The position numbers were made by a program, and so were the translations under genes. Below the pieces are notes generated by a model. The model worked only from the letters and a program-made list of their open reading frames with translations. It was not told where the DNA came from and searched no databases. A stretch of DNA of 64,000 nt from Stichopus chloronotus (taxonomy: Eukaryota > Echinodermata > Holothuroidea > Aspidochirotida > Stichopodidae), in NCBI GenBank assembly GCA_021234535.1, contig CM037840.1, positions 21,259,059-21,323,058 on the forward strand, in the 5' to 3' direction. Numbering within the stretch: position 1 is the stretch's first letter; every line of letters starts with the position of its first letter. Positions 23,745 through 35,505 of this stretch are shown here, one piece after another.

Positions 23745-25496
23745 GGGGAAATACTGAATTTGCCAGGTTCCAAGGTAACATGTATATTTCAAAGTTGAAC
23801 ATTTTCTGTTAGCACATTAAAAACAATTTGATTGCATCCATTTAATGTCATGATCAATTGATCCATTCTTCCGAAATGAGATGAAGCAAAGCGTGAGAAC
23901 ACTTACGTTTTGTACACATTAATCATGGAGTGATTGCCATGTGGCAAAGTTGGAATGCATTGTACACTGTGATATAGTAAGCAAACAAGTGACAGTATTG
24001 TAGACATGGCCAATGTGGTAGAGGCAGAAGATGCCACAAAGGCCACTAAAAACAATGAAGTAATTGCAAGCCTGTCTTTTATGAAAAATGCTTTGCATTA
24101 AACCTTCAGAAAATTAGAGCTGAAAAAAAAAAAACAGTTGAGTAAAAATTGCATCAAGGAGTAAGATTTGAGAGTTGGTGGACACAAAACTCAGAAATCT
24201 CTCAGTTTTGGAACTTGCTTTGTTACTGTTGCACAACATTGTTTATAACCGCATGGTTTGTTGTGTGCAGGAATGCAACCCATTGAAGACACAATTGCGT
24301 ACCACAAACGGGCATAGTGGCCTCGCTGCTTAGAGCGACCAGCAACATGCAGATAGCAGTACCAGCTTGTCACATTTCCAACATTCAATGATTGTGATTT
24401 AAACCATGCAGTCAGTCTCGTCTTTCAACATCTTGCATAATGTGAAAAGAATATAAACAAAACTTGAGCATATCTAAATCAAACAATGAAAAGTTCAGAA
24501 AAATTTCCAAAGTGTAAAAGTTGAACATTATAGGGTGGAGATGTTTATGTACAGCTTGAATTTCACATGTGAATTCCCAGGTGAATTACTATGGGCAGTA
24601 CAGTGATTGTAAACTATAGTAACTTAAATACAAGTTCAATGGACCTACATTGACAATGACATTTCAGCATTATGCATATATGTATCCCAACTGAATTAGT
24701 AGGGACTTAGGCAGCAACACAATTGTGTACATTAGTAACTAGCATCATGGTATTCAAATTGTTTGTAGTTGGGTGGATACAATGTTGCATCTGTCATAAC
24801 AGCTTCATAGCAGTCTTTCGTTTTTAAATCTATGTATTGACTATTAGTCTCCAAAAAAAAAGGGAGAGAAAATTAAGGTCAAACTATGTAGCATCATCAA
24901 CATACAGTCATGAACCTCCACGCCATAATACAATAGCTATAAACAGCTGGCAACCCTCATGCCATTGGATACCACACCAGCCTCCTTTTAGCAGCCTTAG
25001 GTCAGTCAACTTTCACCAACCTTTAAAGAGCCATAGTGGTTTGTTTCGTCAAATTCACTGAATTTTTCGAAACCTGTCAACATAGCATTGTAGTATCTGC
25101 ATTGGTTGTGGGAAAATGAATTAGTACTAATGTGGAAAAAAATGAATGTTCACAAGTTTTCCAAAACCAATTTAAAATTTGAACTACTTGCTCATCAGTG
25201 GTGATCCTGTCACAAGAAAACTTATACAAAGGAAACTTGACGCAAAGTCGACAGGTTTGGGAAGGATTAAAAGAATTTGGATTTCATGACAAAACTCAAA
25301 GTACCCCTTTAATGTCTCCATTCACTCCAACTGTCTCAGGGCATTGATAGAGTTTCAGTTTCAGCATATCAATCATTCATGCACAATACAGCTATTTGAG
25401 ATGTTGTATAATATTTTAAAGGGACACTTTAAAGGTAAGAAGGAAAGCACTGTCTAAAATGGGCCATAGGGCCCACATGAACCATAGACTACAAAT
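23745..25496. other. Non-coding stretch, nothing recognised
   Basis: AT-rich, short chance ORFs only. An A12 run at about 24125. Confidence 0.5.
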
Positions 25497-25705
25497 TCAT
25501 GAACACCCTAATATAACCACCAGCAGAGTATCATTATGACAAACCTTCAGCATTGTGCGAGAGATTTGTCTGCAGGACTTAGAAAAGCACTTTGAAGAAA
25601 TCCCTGGAATGGACCATAGAGTCCATGAGACCTTTGATTGAAAGATTTTGAACACTCCACATGCACTGAGAGTACCAACCAAGGAACATTTTGATAGTAA
25701 CACTA
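25497..25705 (+). repeat. Repeat B copy
   Basis: Shares AGAGTATCATTATGACAAACC, the CTGCAGGA block, GGAATGGACCATAGAGTCC and TTTTGAACACTCCACATG with other copies. No microsatellite tail. Confidence 0.6.
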
Positions 25706-27099
25706 AGCTACTATATTATGATTTTGCCTAATTTTAAACTTAAGACATATGCCACAGATAAACATAAATTTGAGGCCTGCAATGTGACAAAAAGGCAATA
25801 GTAGGGGATGCTTTTTTTTAGAAGGTGCATATTAGAGCATTATGGTATTTGCTATTCACTAACGAATATGTCACACATTTGACAGCCCATAATAGTATTT
25901 TTTGGCATAGTTATCAATTTCGTGAAATTTTGCGGGAAAACCAGCTGTATTATCCATACTTTAGAATCGATGCCTATGTATTGTTTTTTTTTCAACAGCG
26001 ACAGACCTTATATCGGCTAGCTATGAATTAGGTTGCAATTTCTTGCTAGCAAGGTAAAAACACTAACAAACAATAAATGACAACAATGCTAGATGGCACA
26101 ATGCTGTAATTGATTTTGAGTGCACTTTGAGCAAGGTCAAATAAAAGCATTAACGTGAGTGAGGGAATAAGTACGTGGTTAATGTATCAAACAGTGAATG
26201 ACAAAACATTTTCCTGTAGCTTTTAACATTAATCTGAGGCATTATGCTGAATGTACCTTGTGAAATTATCTTCAAATTTTCCAACAAGATGAAAAAATAA
26301 TACATTTCTTTGTCCTCATGAACCCAACCAAAAATGAGTAAATACATTATCTTGCATACAGCTGTGATACAGTAATCAAGGATACCAAATACTTTGTTAC
26401 AGTTTTAATACACTGGAGTCTGCAGGCAGTAATACATTGTAGGAAAGACTTAACATACACTTCATGCACCGTCTCCAAGTTTGAGTGAACTTGACCAGAT
26501 GTTAATTTAGTTAATTTTCAAGCCAGGATCAACTGTAAGCCCTTATGAGGATCCACGATTATGGCTGAGGAATATCATGTTGAATGGTTTACAAATGTCT
26601 TTTTATATATCTATCCATACTCCTTTAAAAATATACATAAATTTCCCAGCCATGCCACGTTCTTTCCCTGGGGGTAATACATTAGGCCCTGCAGGTCTGA
26701 ATTTATCCTTGATCCTCCTGGTGAGAAATGTCATCTTGATGAGTGAGCTGCTAGCACTGCTGGCTTCAGTGTATTAATTACAAACTTACAAAAAGTTTCG
26801 AAGACAGTAACCTTGGATGGTGCATTGTAGGTCAGAGGATAATATAGCACCATGATGTATATTGAGTGTAAAATAGGTAGATTAAATCAGAACCTCTCAA
26901 TGACACATTAGTTGCTTCCACCCCCCCCCCTGCACACACACACACTGCAGAGGGTGATTATCTCATGAAAATATCAAGATAATATTCCAAAACTTTGGGC
27001 AAGAGCATACAGCATGTGAAACTTTTGTTTTTGTACAAAGTACTACTTTGTAGACAAATCAGAAAGCCATAGGCATGAAAATGAAAGGACAATACACAC
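25706..27099. other. Non-coding stretch
   Basis: Nothing recognised apart from C- and CA-runs at 26921-26943. Confidence 0.5.
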
Positions 27100-27493
27100 C
27101 AACTTTGAATGTCAAACACTTTAATTATACCCTTCTTGAAATATCGTCTCTAAATTAAAAATATGACCACTTCATGACTTCACATTAAGATTCACTGAAT
27201 TGCTATAAAAATGACAGAGCTTGTCTACTCATCAAGTGCTCATGTTAACAGTTTGAAGTTCTAGCAACATTTAGTTGCTCACTTATCTTCCTTAATAACT
27301 TTTCACACTTAAACTCTGATGGGCTCAAATGACATTTTTCCTCCTTGAAAAACAATAGAGATCATCTACTTTTGAGACAACCTACACCTATCCAGTTTGA
27401 AGCACAAGCAATATTGTTGAGATACCATGTTTGCATGACGTTTGACCTCCATAAAATAATGACAGAGATCATCTATCATCAAGATCTATTATA
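27100..27493 (+). repeat. Repeat A, left part of an interrupted copy
   Basis: Modules with 'CTTGAAATATCGTCTC', 'AGTTGCTCACTTATCTTCCT' and 'TTTGACCTCCATAAAATAAT'. It runs into the insertion at 27494 and resumes at 28116. Confidence 0.55.
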
Positions 27494-28115
27494 CTACACT
27501 CTCAGTGCTGAAGCAGTGTTTGGCCGTGCCATGCTCTCCTCCGGGTGACCTCCCACCGGTTTCCACGGTGTCACTCTAATGCATTAGTGATGCAAGGGGC
27601 AAGTATATGTCTACCATGTGAATTCCCCACAACTTCCTGGTGTGGGTATTCATGAGTGACTACACTTACCCCTTGCTACCTCCCGCCCCATGGAGCTTGG
27701 GAGGGGTTCATTATTGTTTTTCATTCCTCTACAGTTGGTTTCCCCCCTCTGAGGAGCGAGGGTTTTCTTTCTTCATATTGTACATAGTCTCAAAAGGAGA
27801 AAAAAAAAAACCTCCCCCCAACAACAGGGCTCAACAAAAGGAACCCCACTTTTTCCTGGGAACATGTTGCAGGCAAGAGGCTTGTAGGCTTCGAGTTCAG
27901 CCGTCACAAGAGGCACAGCGAAGGGATGGTCCCCTTCGCTCCGACACTCCAGCCATGCCTTGGGCTCTCAGTGGATCCTCCCCTCTATCAAGTAGTTGTT
28001 CAAGGTTTTGCATTGGGCACCTCGCTCAACGTACCCTGCGAGGGCAGGCTAGGTCTTAGAGGGCGCGTTGCTAGAACTGATTTCGAAGACGGTTTGAGCA
28101 TAGGGTCAAATGTAT
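27494..28115. mobile_element. 622-bp GC-richer insertion with 11-bp target-site duplication
   Basis: Flanked by GATCTATTATA at 27483-27493 and again at 28116-28126, and it splits a repeat A copy. Composition is clearly richer in G+C than the host DNA. It contains an A11 run followed by CCTCCCCCC and several short inverted words. There is no terminal inverted repeat, and a TSD of this length suits a retroposed SINE/LINE-type or processed sequence. Source unknown. Confidence 0.55.
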
Positions 28116-28720
28116 GATCTATTATATCTATCCATTTATAGTTTGAAGTTCCAGCAAGTTTCAGTTGCTAAGATTATCTTCCTTTTCCTTTTTTCTTTTA
28201 CTTCAACCTTTGGTGTATGATGATCAAATGACCTTTGACCGCATGCAAAACAATAGGGATCGTACACTCTTACAATTGACTACCAACACACCAACTAAGA
28301 AATTCAAGCCCCAGCCAATCCCTTCTGGGGATACCATGTTTACAAATTTTTCAAACTATGTCCTACATTGCCTTCACATGAAGTTTGAGCTCCATAAATA
28401 TGACAGACATCATATACTTATTAAGTGCTACTAGTGATAACAATTTGGAGTTCAAGCAACATTTACTTGCTGAGATATGTCTCACTTAATAGGTTTACAT
28501 ACTTTAATATCTGAAGAAGTCAAGGGACCTGTGCCCTCCATGACAAACAATACAGATCATCTACTCACAATGGACTACCTACACACCAACTTTTTAAGTT
28601 CTAGCAGATTTATCGTGTTACAAGCCAATTGAGGTGTTACATACACACTGTAAGCACATGCCGTCACCATTGCATGGATTCCTTGCCAGCTGACTTTAAT
28701 TGGCAAGTAATCAAAAATGT
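28116..28720 (+). repeat. Repeat A, right part, with terminal hairpin
   Basis: Resumes after the insertion with AGTTTGAAGTTCCAGCAAG and TCAAATGACCTTTGACC, and ends with CCGTCACCATTGCATGGATT and a hairpin: arms 28677-28688 and 28701-28712 (GATTCCTTGCCA, 11 of 12 paired). Confidence 0.6.
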
Positions 28721-30280
28721 AAAACCAAAAGATTCCTTTGACAGAAAAGGAATAACAGCTCATGATTTTCAAAGTGTAACTTATATCTGCTTTATATGCA
28801 TGCAAAGAAACGATGAGTCTATGACACATGGTAAAGTCACCGTAAGTTACGAGCAACTTTTGGGTGAAAAATGAATGAAGAAATGCTATTCGCTTACCGT
28901 GTACATAATGGACAGAGTGTCCCCACGCTCAGCAAATGTATCGCATTGTTCTGGTATTAACTAGGTGAGGAGAGAACAAAATTATTGATCAATAGTTGGG
29001 ATTGGACTGACTGAGAAAAACAAGCAAGAATTAGAACTGCGATGTAAAAACACAGAAATAGTATACAGTACTGTAGCTGCATCCATTAGCATTTTATGTG
29101 ACCAAATTAGCACAGGAAGCAAAAATAATCCTGACATTATCCCACAACAATTAATTTACGTTGCTCTTGCTTTGTTGATATTTCTAACAGATATAAACTC
29201 CTTTAAGTGTAACTTTGGAAGGTATATACACTGCTAGTGTGACACTTTTGCTACAGTAATTCATCATTACTGTAACTGTAATTAAAGTTTTACATTGTAC
29301 ACAGAGTTATTTATTCACATGCTCTGAGACTTCACAACCAACGCATGTATTATGTGTGAGACACTGTACAATGCTTCCAGTATACTCTATAGATGCATCG
29401 CTATAGGATATAGTTGATGCACATTCCCTGGTGAATACAGGCAAATTACAAATAGTGAGAGTTTTACTGAAATAGAAGTTTATGTATGGAATATAAAGTA
29501 GGGCACAAACACACTCTGCTTACACATGTAATAAAAGAATGCAGTATACAGGTTTGCTGAATGCTGTATAAACCTCATAATAGTAACTGTTAAAAAAAAT
29601 ATCCAGGGATGATATATACTGAACTTACGTACACTGACTAATGAGGATTGTTTTCATCAGTTCCTAAAACTAGGAAACGGGTAATTATATGTCTCGTGCT
29701 GTACACGTAGGGTACCTGGGTACCGAGGTACACGTCGGGTGCCTGGGTACCCGACCAACATGTTATTGTTTACATTGGTAATTTCCTCAATACTGTACAT
29801 CAAATATGTGTGGAGGAATCTTTCACATTTGTGTGGAGGAATCTTACACTTGCCTTCACCTTCTCATGAAAAGGACCACCATTTTTCCTTGAAAAAAAGA
29901 AGATTCCATTTTGAGCTTTTTGCTGTGTGTGGTAGGAGAAATTTGGCAATCTGACACAGTGTGCTCACACAGCTGTTAATTGTGTCTTTTTTTTCATTTT
30001 ATAAAGGAATCATGTAACTTTGGATCTAGGAAATAAAATTGCCAGTCGAGTTCCAGCTAGGGTACCTGGATTACTTGTGAAAACACTTCTTATAAGCTAC
30101 ATGTACAACTCAATGAGAATGGGCTCGAGTAGCAACACTCAGGAGGGGATTGAAGCAATTTCATGCACCACAACTCGTGCTAAGTACAAAGCGCAAACAG
30201 GAGAAAAAAACACATGCGAGCTAAATTTTACCACCTCCCCAAAAAAATCTTAGCCAAAGGAAAAGGATTATTCTCATCAG
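28721..30280. other. Non-coding stretch
   Basis: No gene recognised. 29707-29755 holds repeated GGTACC-rich words (GGTACCTGGGTACC...GGTGCCTGGGTACCC). Confidence 0.5.
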
Positions 30281-30425
30281 TGGCATAGCTACAGAGGGTT
30301 CAAGGCAATTGCCACCCCCCAATCCTGCAGCTCTAAACATGAAAATTTGGAAATCTACGATCTGTGACCCCACTGGTAGAATCACAGGAGAAATGGGGGG
30401 GGGGGGGAGACTAGTGCCCTCCACT
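30281..30425 (+). mobile_element. Possible hAT-type terminus relic
   Basis: CAGTGGCATAGCTACAGAGG followed by GGCAATTGCCACCCCCC resembles the CAGTGGCGTAGC-type ends of hAT-like elements. The opposite end was not found. Contains a G13 run at 30395-30407. Confidence 0.3.
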
Positions 30426-33400
30426 TCTCAGGGGGTATTGAAGGGGTAGGAGTACAGATACAGCAAACCATAGTACAACCATAGTACATCAGTGTATGTT
30501 ATGATGTACTTCTTTTCTCTTCTCTGGCTCCAGTAAGGTTGATATACAATATACAGTAATGTGTCTCCATGAGGACAGCTGACAGTATATGATGAAGCGA
30601 AACAGCAAAACACATAACTGCATTTTCATCACCAGCCCTGCAATGGTACTCTTGACATCCTTTTACACAGCAAGCCTTAAGTGTTAGATTTCTGAAGGGG
30701 GGGGGTGAGATATATGTGATCATTTTCTAGAATTCGAAAGTGGGTGGTTTAAGGTAAAACAGATTTTAATTACTGGACAGACCCAGATTTTCAACTGCTT
30801 TGAGTGATTTGTATACAGCATTATGTGCTACGTGTCCAACCCCACTTTCCGTCACCATGGTAGCAGTCCTCCTCATTTTCTCCTCTCACCCCCCCCCCCC
30901 CTCCCTCCTTTTTGGAACCTGGTGCTGCCCTGTGTGCAGTGACATTGATCATCAAGTGACACGTTACCACTTTCAACTACAGTGTGGTTTTCAAAATTTG
31001 ACGAAATGAGGTAGCTCCAGGATTCCATAAATCTTGAGGCCTGACCAGCGGACATTCAGTCGTGGCCAAGTTTTTTGCTTAGAAGGGTGGACTCAGAAGG
31101 GGGGGGGAGGGTTAGCACAACGCTGATTCACCAAACATTCTGTTAACGATCCCCATTGGCTGAAGGAGGACAGCATTAACAAATTATACAGAGAGAATTT
31201 CGACTATTTCCAACCAATTAAACTTTGCAGTGTTTGTGACAAGGTAAGCAGGTTGCGTTTTTATGCAGGAGGTTCAGTAGGTTTGCTTTATCTCAATGAA
31301 ATGTGGCTCTTTTTCTGTCATACTAATTTCTTCAACAAAATCCCCAAAACTCCTTGGTTTGGGAATTCGCTAGCGACGTACTCACCTCATATTACCTATG
31401 CATTACTGTATTGACCATGGTCTACCATCTGGCAATTTTGTGTGTGTGTGCATGTATCTGGTCACCACCCTTCCGTAATTCCCAGGCTGAAATGCATAGG
31501 TTATACGAGGTGAGGGATTATGCGCTGTGAATTGACCATTTTTGGCACCAAACAGAGAAATCTAACAGCAGTGCCGGTGTTGCACATCAGATGTTGAACT
31601 TGTCAGTAAGATAATATCTTCTAAAATTGAATATACCTATGCTCCAGAAATTCAGAGCGACAGAATTAGTTAGAGGAACAGAGAGAAAGCTAGCTGAGAC
31701 GAAACACCTCAATTTTAGGCTTACATTCATAAAAATAATAGCGAATAATCGTCCACCAGTGCTTACTTGTGCTTGGCAATCCAGGATATAAAATTAACTA
31801 TTGAATCAGATCTAGTTAACATTTTGTTTTGCAATGACAGAGGGGAGAGGATTGGAAAAACAGAATGGGAATTTCTATGTCTCTGATTATATTTTCCATA
31901 CTGTGCACCACTTATCACATTTAACTGGTCTAAATTACGAGGAGCATTTTTGAGTGCTAGCACGTCCCTTCTAAAGATCTTTAAAAAGGTTAGAAAAGGA
32001 ATGTGATGACTGAGAGGTAATGGGTGAAAATGTTCAGATCCAAATTATTAACATTTTTTTCATGTTTTTGTTATTAATCGAGAAACTGCAGACATGAGAT
32101 CCCCATTTCATTTCACATAGATCTGATAATTATCTGGGGTTTGGGGTCAAAACTTTCCTAAGGGGAGAGAGAACCCCCTCCTCTTAGATCGTTGACCCAT
32201 CATTGCCCTTACTATAGATCACCAAATCGTGGAGACACCACTTTACAGTCTTCTCCTTCGACCCCTACCCATGTATCAATGTAGTACCGGTCCCTCATCT
32301 TCCACCAAAAAGGACTTGTATCGATCCAGTGCCACTGTTCGAGGAATTGATAACCCACTATACCTATCTCCTTAATTATGCCACAGTTTGATCACTTGAG
32401 AGTTTTCACTGAATGATCACACATACCGGCTCAATGGAACATTTATATGCCTCAGGTACATGCATGCAGAAGATAATATGTAAAATACTTCTTCACTGCA
32501 TTAGTTGCATGTGAACATGACACATTGTGACCAAGTTGTAGACAAAGCAATGTAAAAATCTGTAAACAATTTTATCCAAAATACACAAGACAATTTGAAT
32601 TCAATGTTATTTTTTTATTACAACCCATGACATTGCCACAAATCACGTCAAAACTCACCAAAACATGATAACAGAAAATTGGCTTTGATTAATGATTTAT
32701 AAGCTATCCCTCCTCTCCCATATCTTACTGTACACTGTACTGTACAATGTAAATCACTGATACCATACTGTACTGTCAAAAGATTATCAGTAAGTGCACA
32801 TTTCTAAGAATATCAGACCTCTTCAGCTTGCATTCTCTTAGTTTCATTCAACCAAAAAGAAAAGAAAAACATCAACATCAGTCCTGTAGGCTAAATAGAT
32901 ACAATGTGTGAAGTGGAACAAACAAGTCATGGGCCCAAAATTTATCAAATTTCACCCTCTTGAAGTAAACAACATGGAGAAATCGTGGACAGTTCTTCTA
33001 TCTAATGACATTCAAGGTGACAAAGACTTCCTAAAAGGGGAATAAGTTCGATCCACAACAAAATATCTAATAACTACTCTTTTCCAAAGCTCTGAGGAAG
33101 CAGGGAGCCCCAAAATGTGTATTTGCAAATTAAATCAAATAGTAGCGTTTCGTCTTTGACCTTATGCTGGATGTAGGTTGCCATGGTGACAGTTAACATG
33201 TAATACATCTCAGATGGTATATTTCTGTTTATAAATTTTAATTTAGACCCTTGCAAGAAAATATTGGCTTTCCCTTAGACGGCAACGGTGAGAATACTGT
33301 GTCACCTTCAAACTGGGGTACTATCGAGAGACAAAATATTAATCAAAGGCTGAAATTAAATGAGCGGAGCAATTCCCGGTGGTATCTGCCTTGGGTCGAA

Positions 33401-34244
33401 CTCTGTTAAGAGCTTGAGTGATTCAAAACATGAGAAAATTAAAAACCCAGCTGTGTTTGTGCGAGACAAAGATCATGTGAAAAAAAAAAAAATCGGTTAA
33501 TTTCTGACCAAATACTGTATGGTATTACTCACTTTTGTACAGTATTATTAAGTAACTACTCACTGTAACACGGGAAAAGAGAGTTTCTCACAAATCACGG
33601 TTTAAAATTGAAAAACACCATTACGCAACAACTGAGTGAGAGAACATTACAAATGGTAAAAATAAACTTAAATACTTGAAATTCTCATTTGAATGATTAA
33701 CTACTATCACGTCATAGGAATACAGATCAATAAACTCATTGGAGCTCAACATCGACAACAGCCTCACGAAAGGTAATTCAGTTAGAATAAACAAAATCCT
33801 TGAAATCAAATATGTACACATCATGTTATTCGGAAGTCAGACATTCACTTACAAGTCAAGTACATATTGATTTCAATCAATGATGCATACCCATGTGATA
33901 GCCAAAAAACCAAAATAGTGTGTTTAGGACTGGAATTTAGAAATTATTTGGGCTCCGGTGGCAGGCATCATCCAACTGCAATGAATTGTCTAATTTGAAT
34001 GACCTCTTTGAGAAGTGGTACATCATTGGGGGACCTCAGTTCTATTGATTACCCACCTTACATATGTTCTCTGATCTCAGGTTACAAAGATAAACAACCA
34101 ACATAAGGTTTAGATGTCTCATAACAACGTCAAAACCAGAATGCACAAATAAATACATTATGCTTTCGATGATGCAATTATCAGGACTTTTTCCTGAATC
34201 AGACATTAAGCAAAATTTTTTTAGGATGTCACAAGCTACAGGTC
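30426..34244. other. Non-coding stretch
   Basis: C13 run at 30889-30901, a G-run near 31105 and a TACTGTAC-rich patch at 32726-32775. No exon recognised on either strand. Confidence 0.5.
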
Positions 34245-34620
34245 TATGCACTTAATACATGAATTTATGAGATCTGCACAAGCCTTCCTTTCTTTAGATA
34301 TCATGAATACAATGTTTTCACTATTTGACCCCTCTTGGAGTCAATTGACCTTTTTGACCTCCACTAAAATCTTTAACTCAATGCAGTACACTGACATACT
34401 AAACATGAGGTCTGCCCAAGTTTCCCTTCTTGAGATATTGTGTGTACAAGCTTGGTTCTTATAATTTGACCCTCATGACCTTCGACCTTCACCACAATCA
34501 ATGCGGTCCTTTCACTTTTTCTGATATTAAAGATTGACCTACATGCTAAATATGGCATTTGTCCAAGTTTTCCCTTCCAGATATTTAACCCCTGTTTGAC
34601 CTGGCCAATACTGAACTGAC
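34245..34620 (+). repeat. Repeat A copy with a TGACCT direct repeat spaced by 3
   Basis: Modules as in the other copies (TTCTTTAGATATCATG, GAGATATTGTGTGTACAAGC). 34346-34360 reads TGACCTTTTTGACCT. Confidence 0.6.
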
Positions 34621-34839
34621 TGGTGCCATTGGTTTCTTAGAAGGGCCACTAGTACTTAGCATAATGTGATCAACTTCATGTATGTGTGCATGAATTAAGT
34701 ATGTTTATAAAAGCTTTTGTATTTGATCATTGGTAAAACATCAAATGAACTGAATTATATTAGGCCCCACCTACCAAAGTTGGGAGGGAGAAGACTGTGG
34801 TAAATAAGGACCATAAAAATATCAGACCAGAAATTCAAA

Positions 34840-35505
34840 GGACTTTGTGATTCCTTGCCAATATTCATGAGACATAAGTATAACATGTACATATCAATTT
34901 CGAAATTCAAACATCACATCATTCTAGAGAAAGCATGCCTACACTAAGCTCTTGTGACCACTGTGTGTACTAAGCAGTTTTACATGTTTTCTTAATTTGA
35001 CCTTTGGTGACCTCAAATGAAATTTAATATCACCCAAAATCAATGGGAATCATCTACCCACTATGACCAACCCACACTCTAAGTATAAAATTTGTCATGA
35101 GTACGCTTCTTGAGATTCCATGTTTATCATGTTTTCACAGTTTGACTTATGGTGATCTCAAATGACCTTTGACCTTTATCCACAATCGGGATCATATGCT
35201 CACCATGACCAACCCACACACTAAGTATGAAATTAATCAAGATCACCTTTCTTGAGATACCATGTTTACAAGGTTTTCACATTTTGACCTTTGGTGACCT
35301 CAAACGACCTTTGACCTCCACCAAGAACTATAGGGATCATCTACTCAATGTAAACGACCCACACACCACAAGTATGAGATAAGTCTAGGGACCCATTATT
35401 GAGATATCATGTTTACAAGCAAGGTATTACACACACCCATGCACACACACGTACAACATCACCATTGCATTGATTCCTTTTGCCTTCAGCAAGGAATCAA
35501 AAAGG
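34840..35505 (+). repeat. Repeat A copy with terminal hairpin
   Basis: Three or four modules. 35164-35176 is exactly TGACCTTTGACCT and about 35304 differs by one base. It ends ACATCACCATTGCATTGATT with a perfect 10-bp hairpin, arms 35470-35479 and 35491-35500, then A5. Confidence 0.65.
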
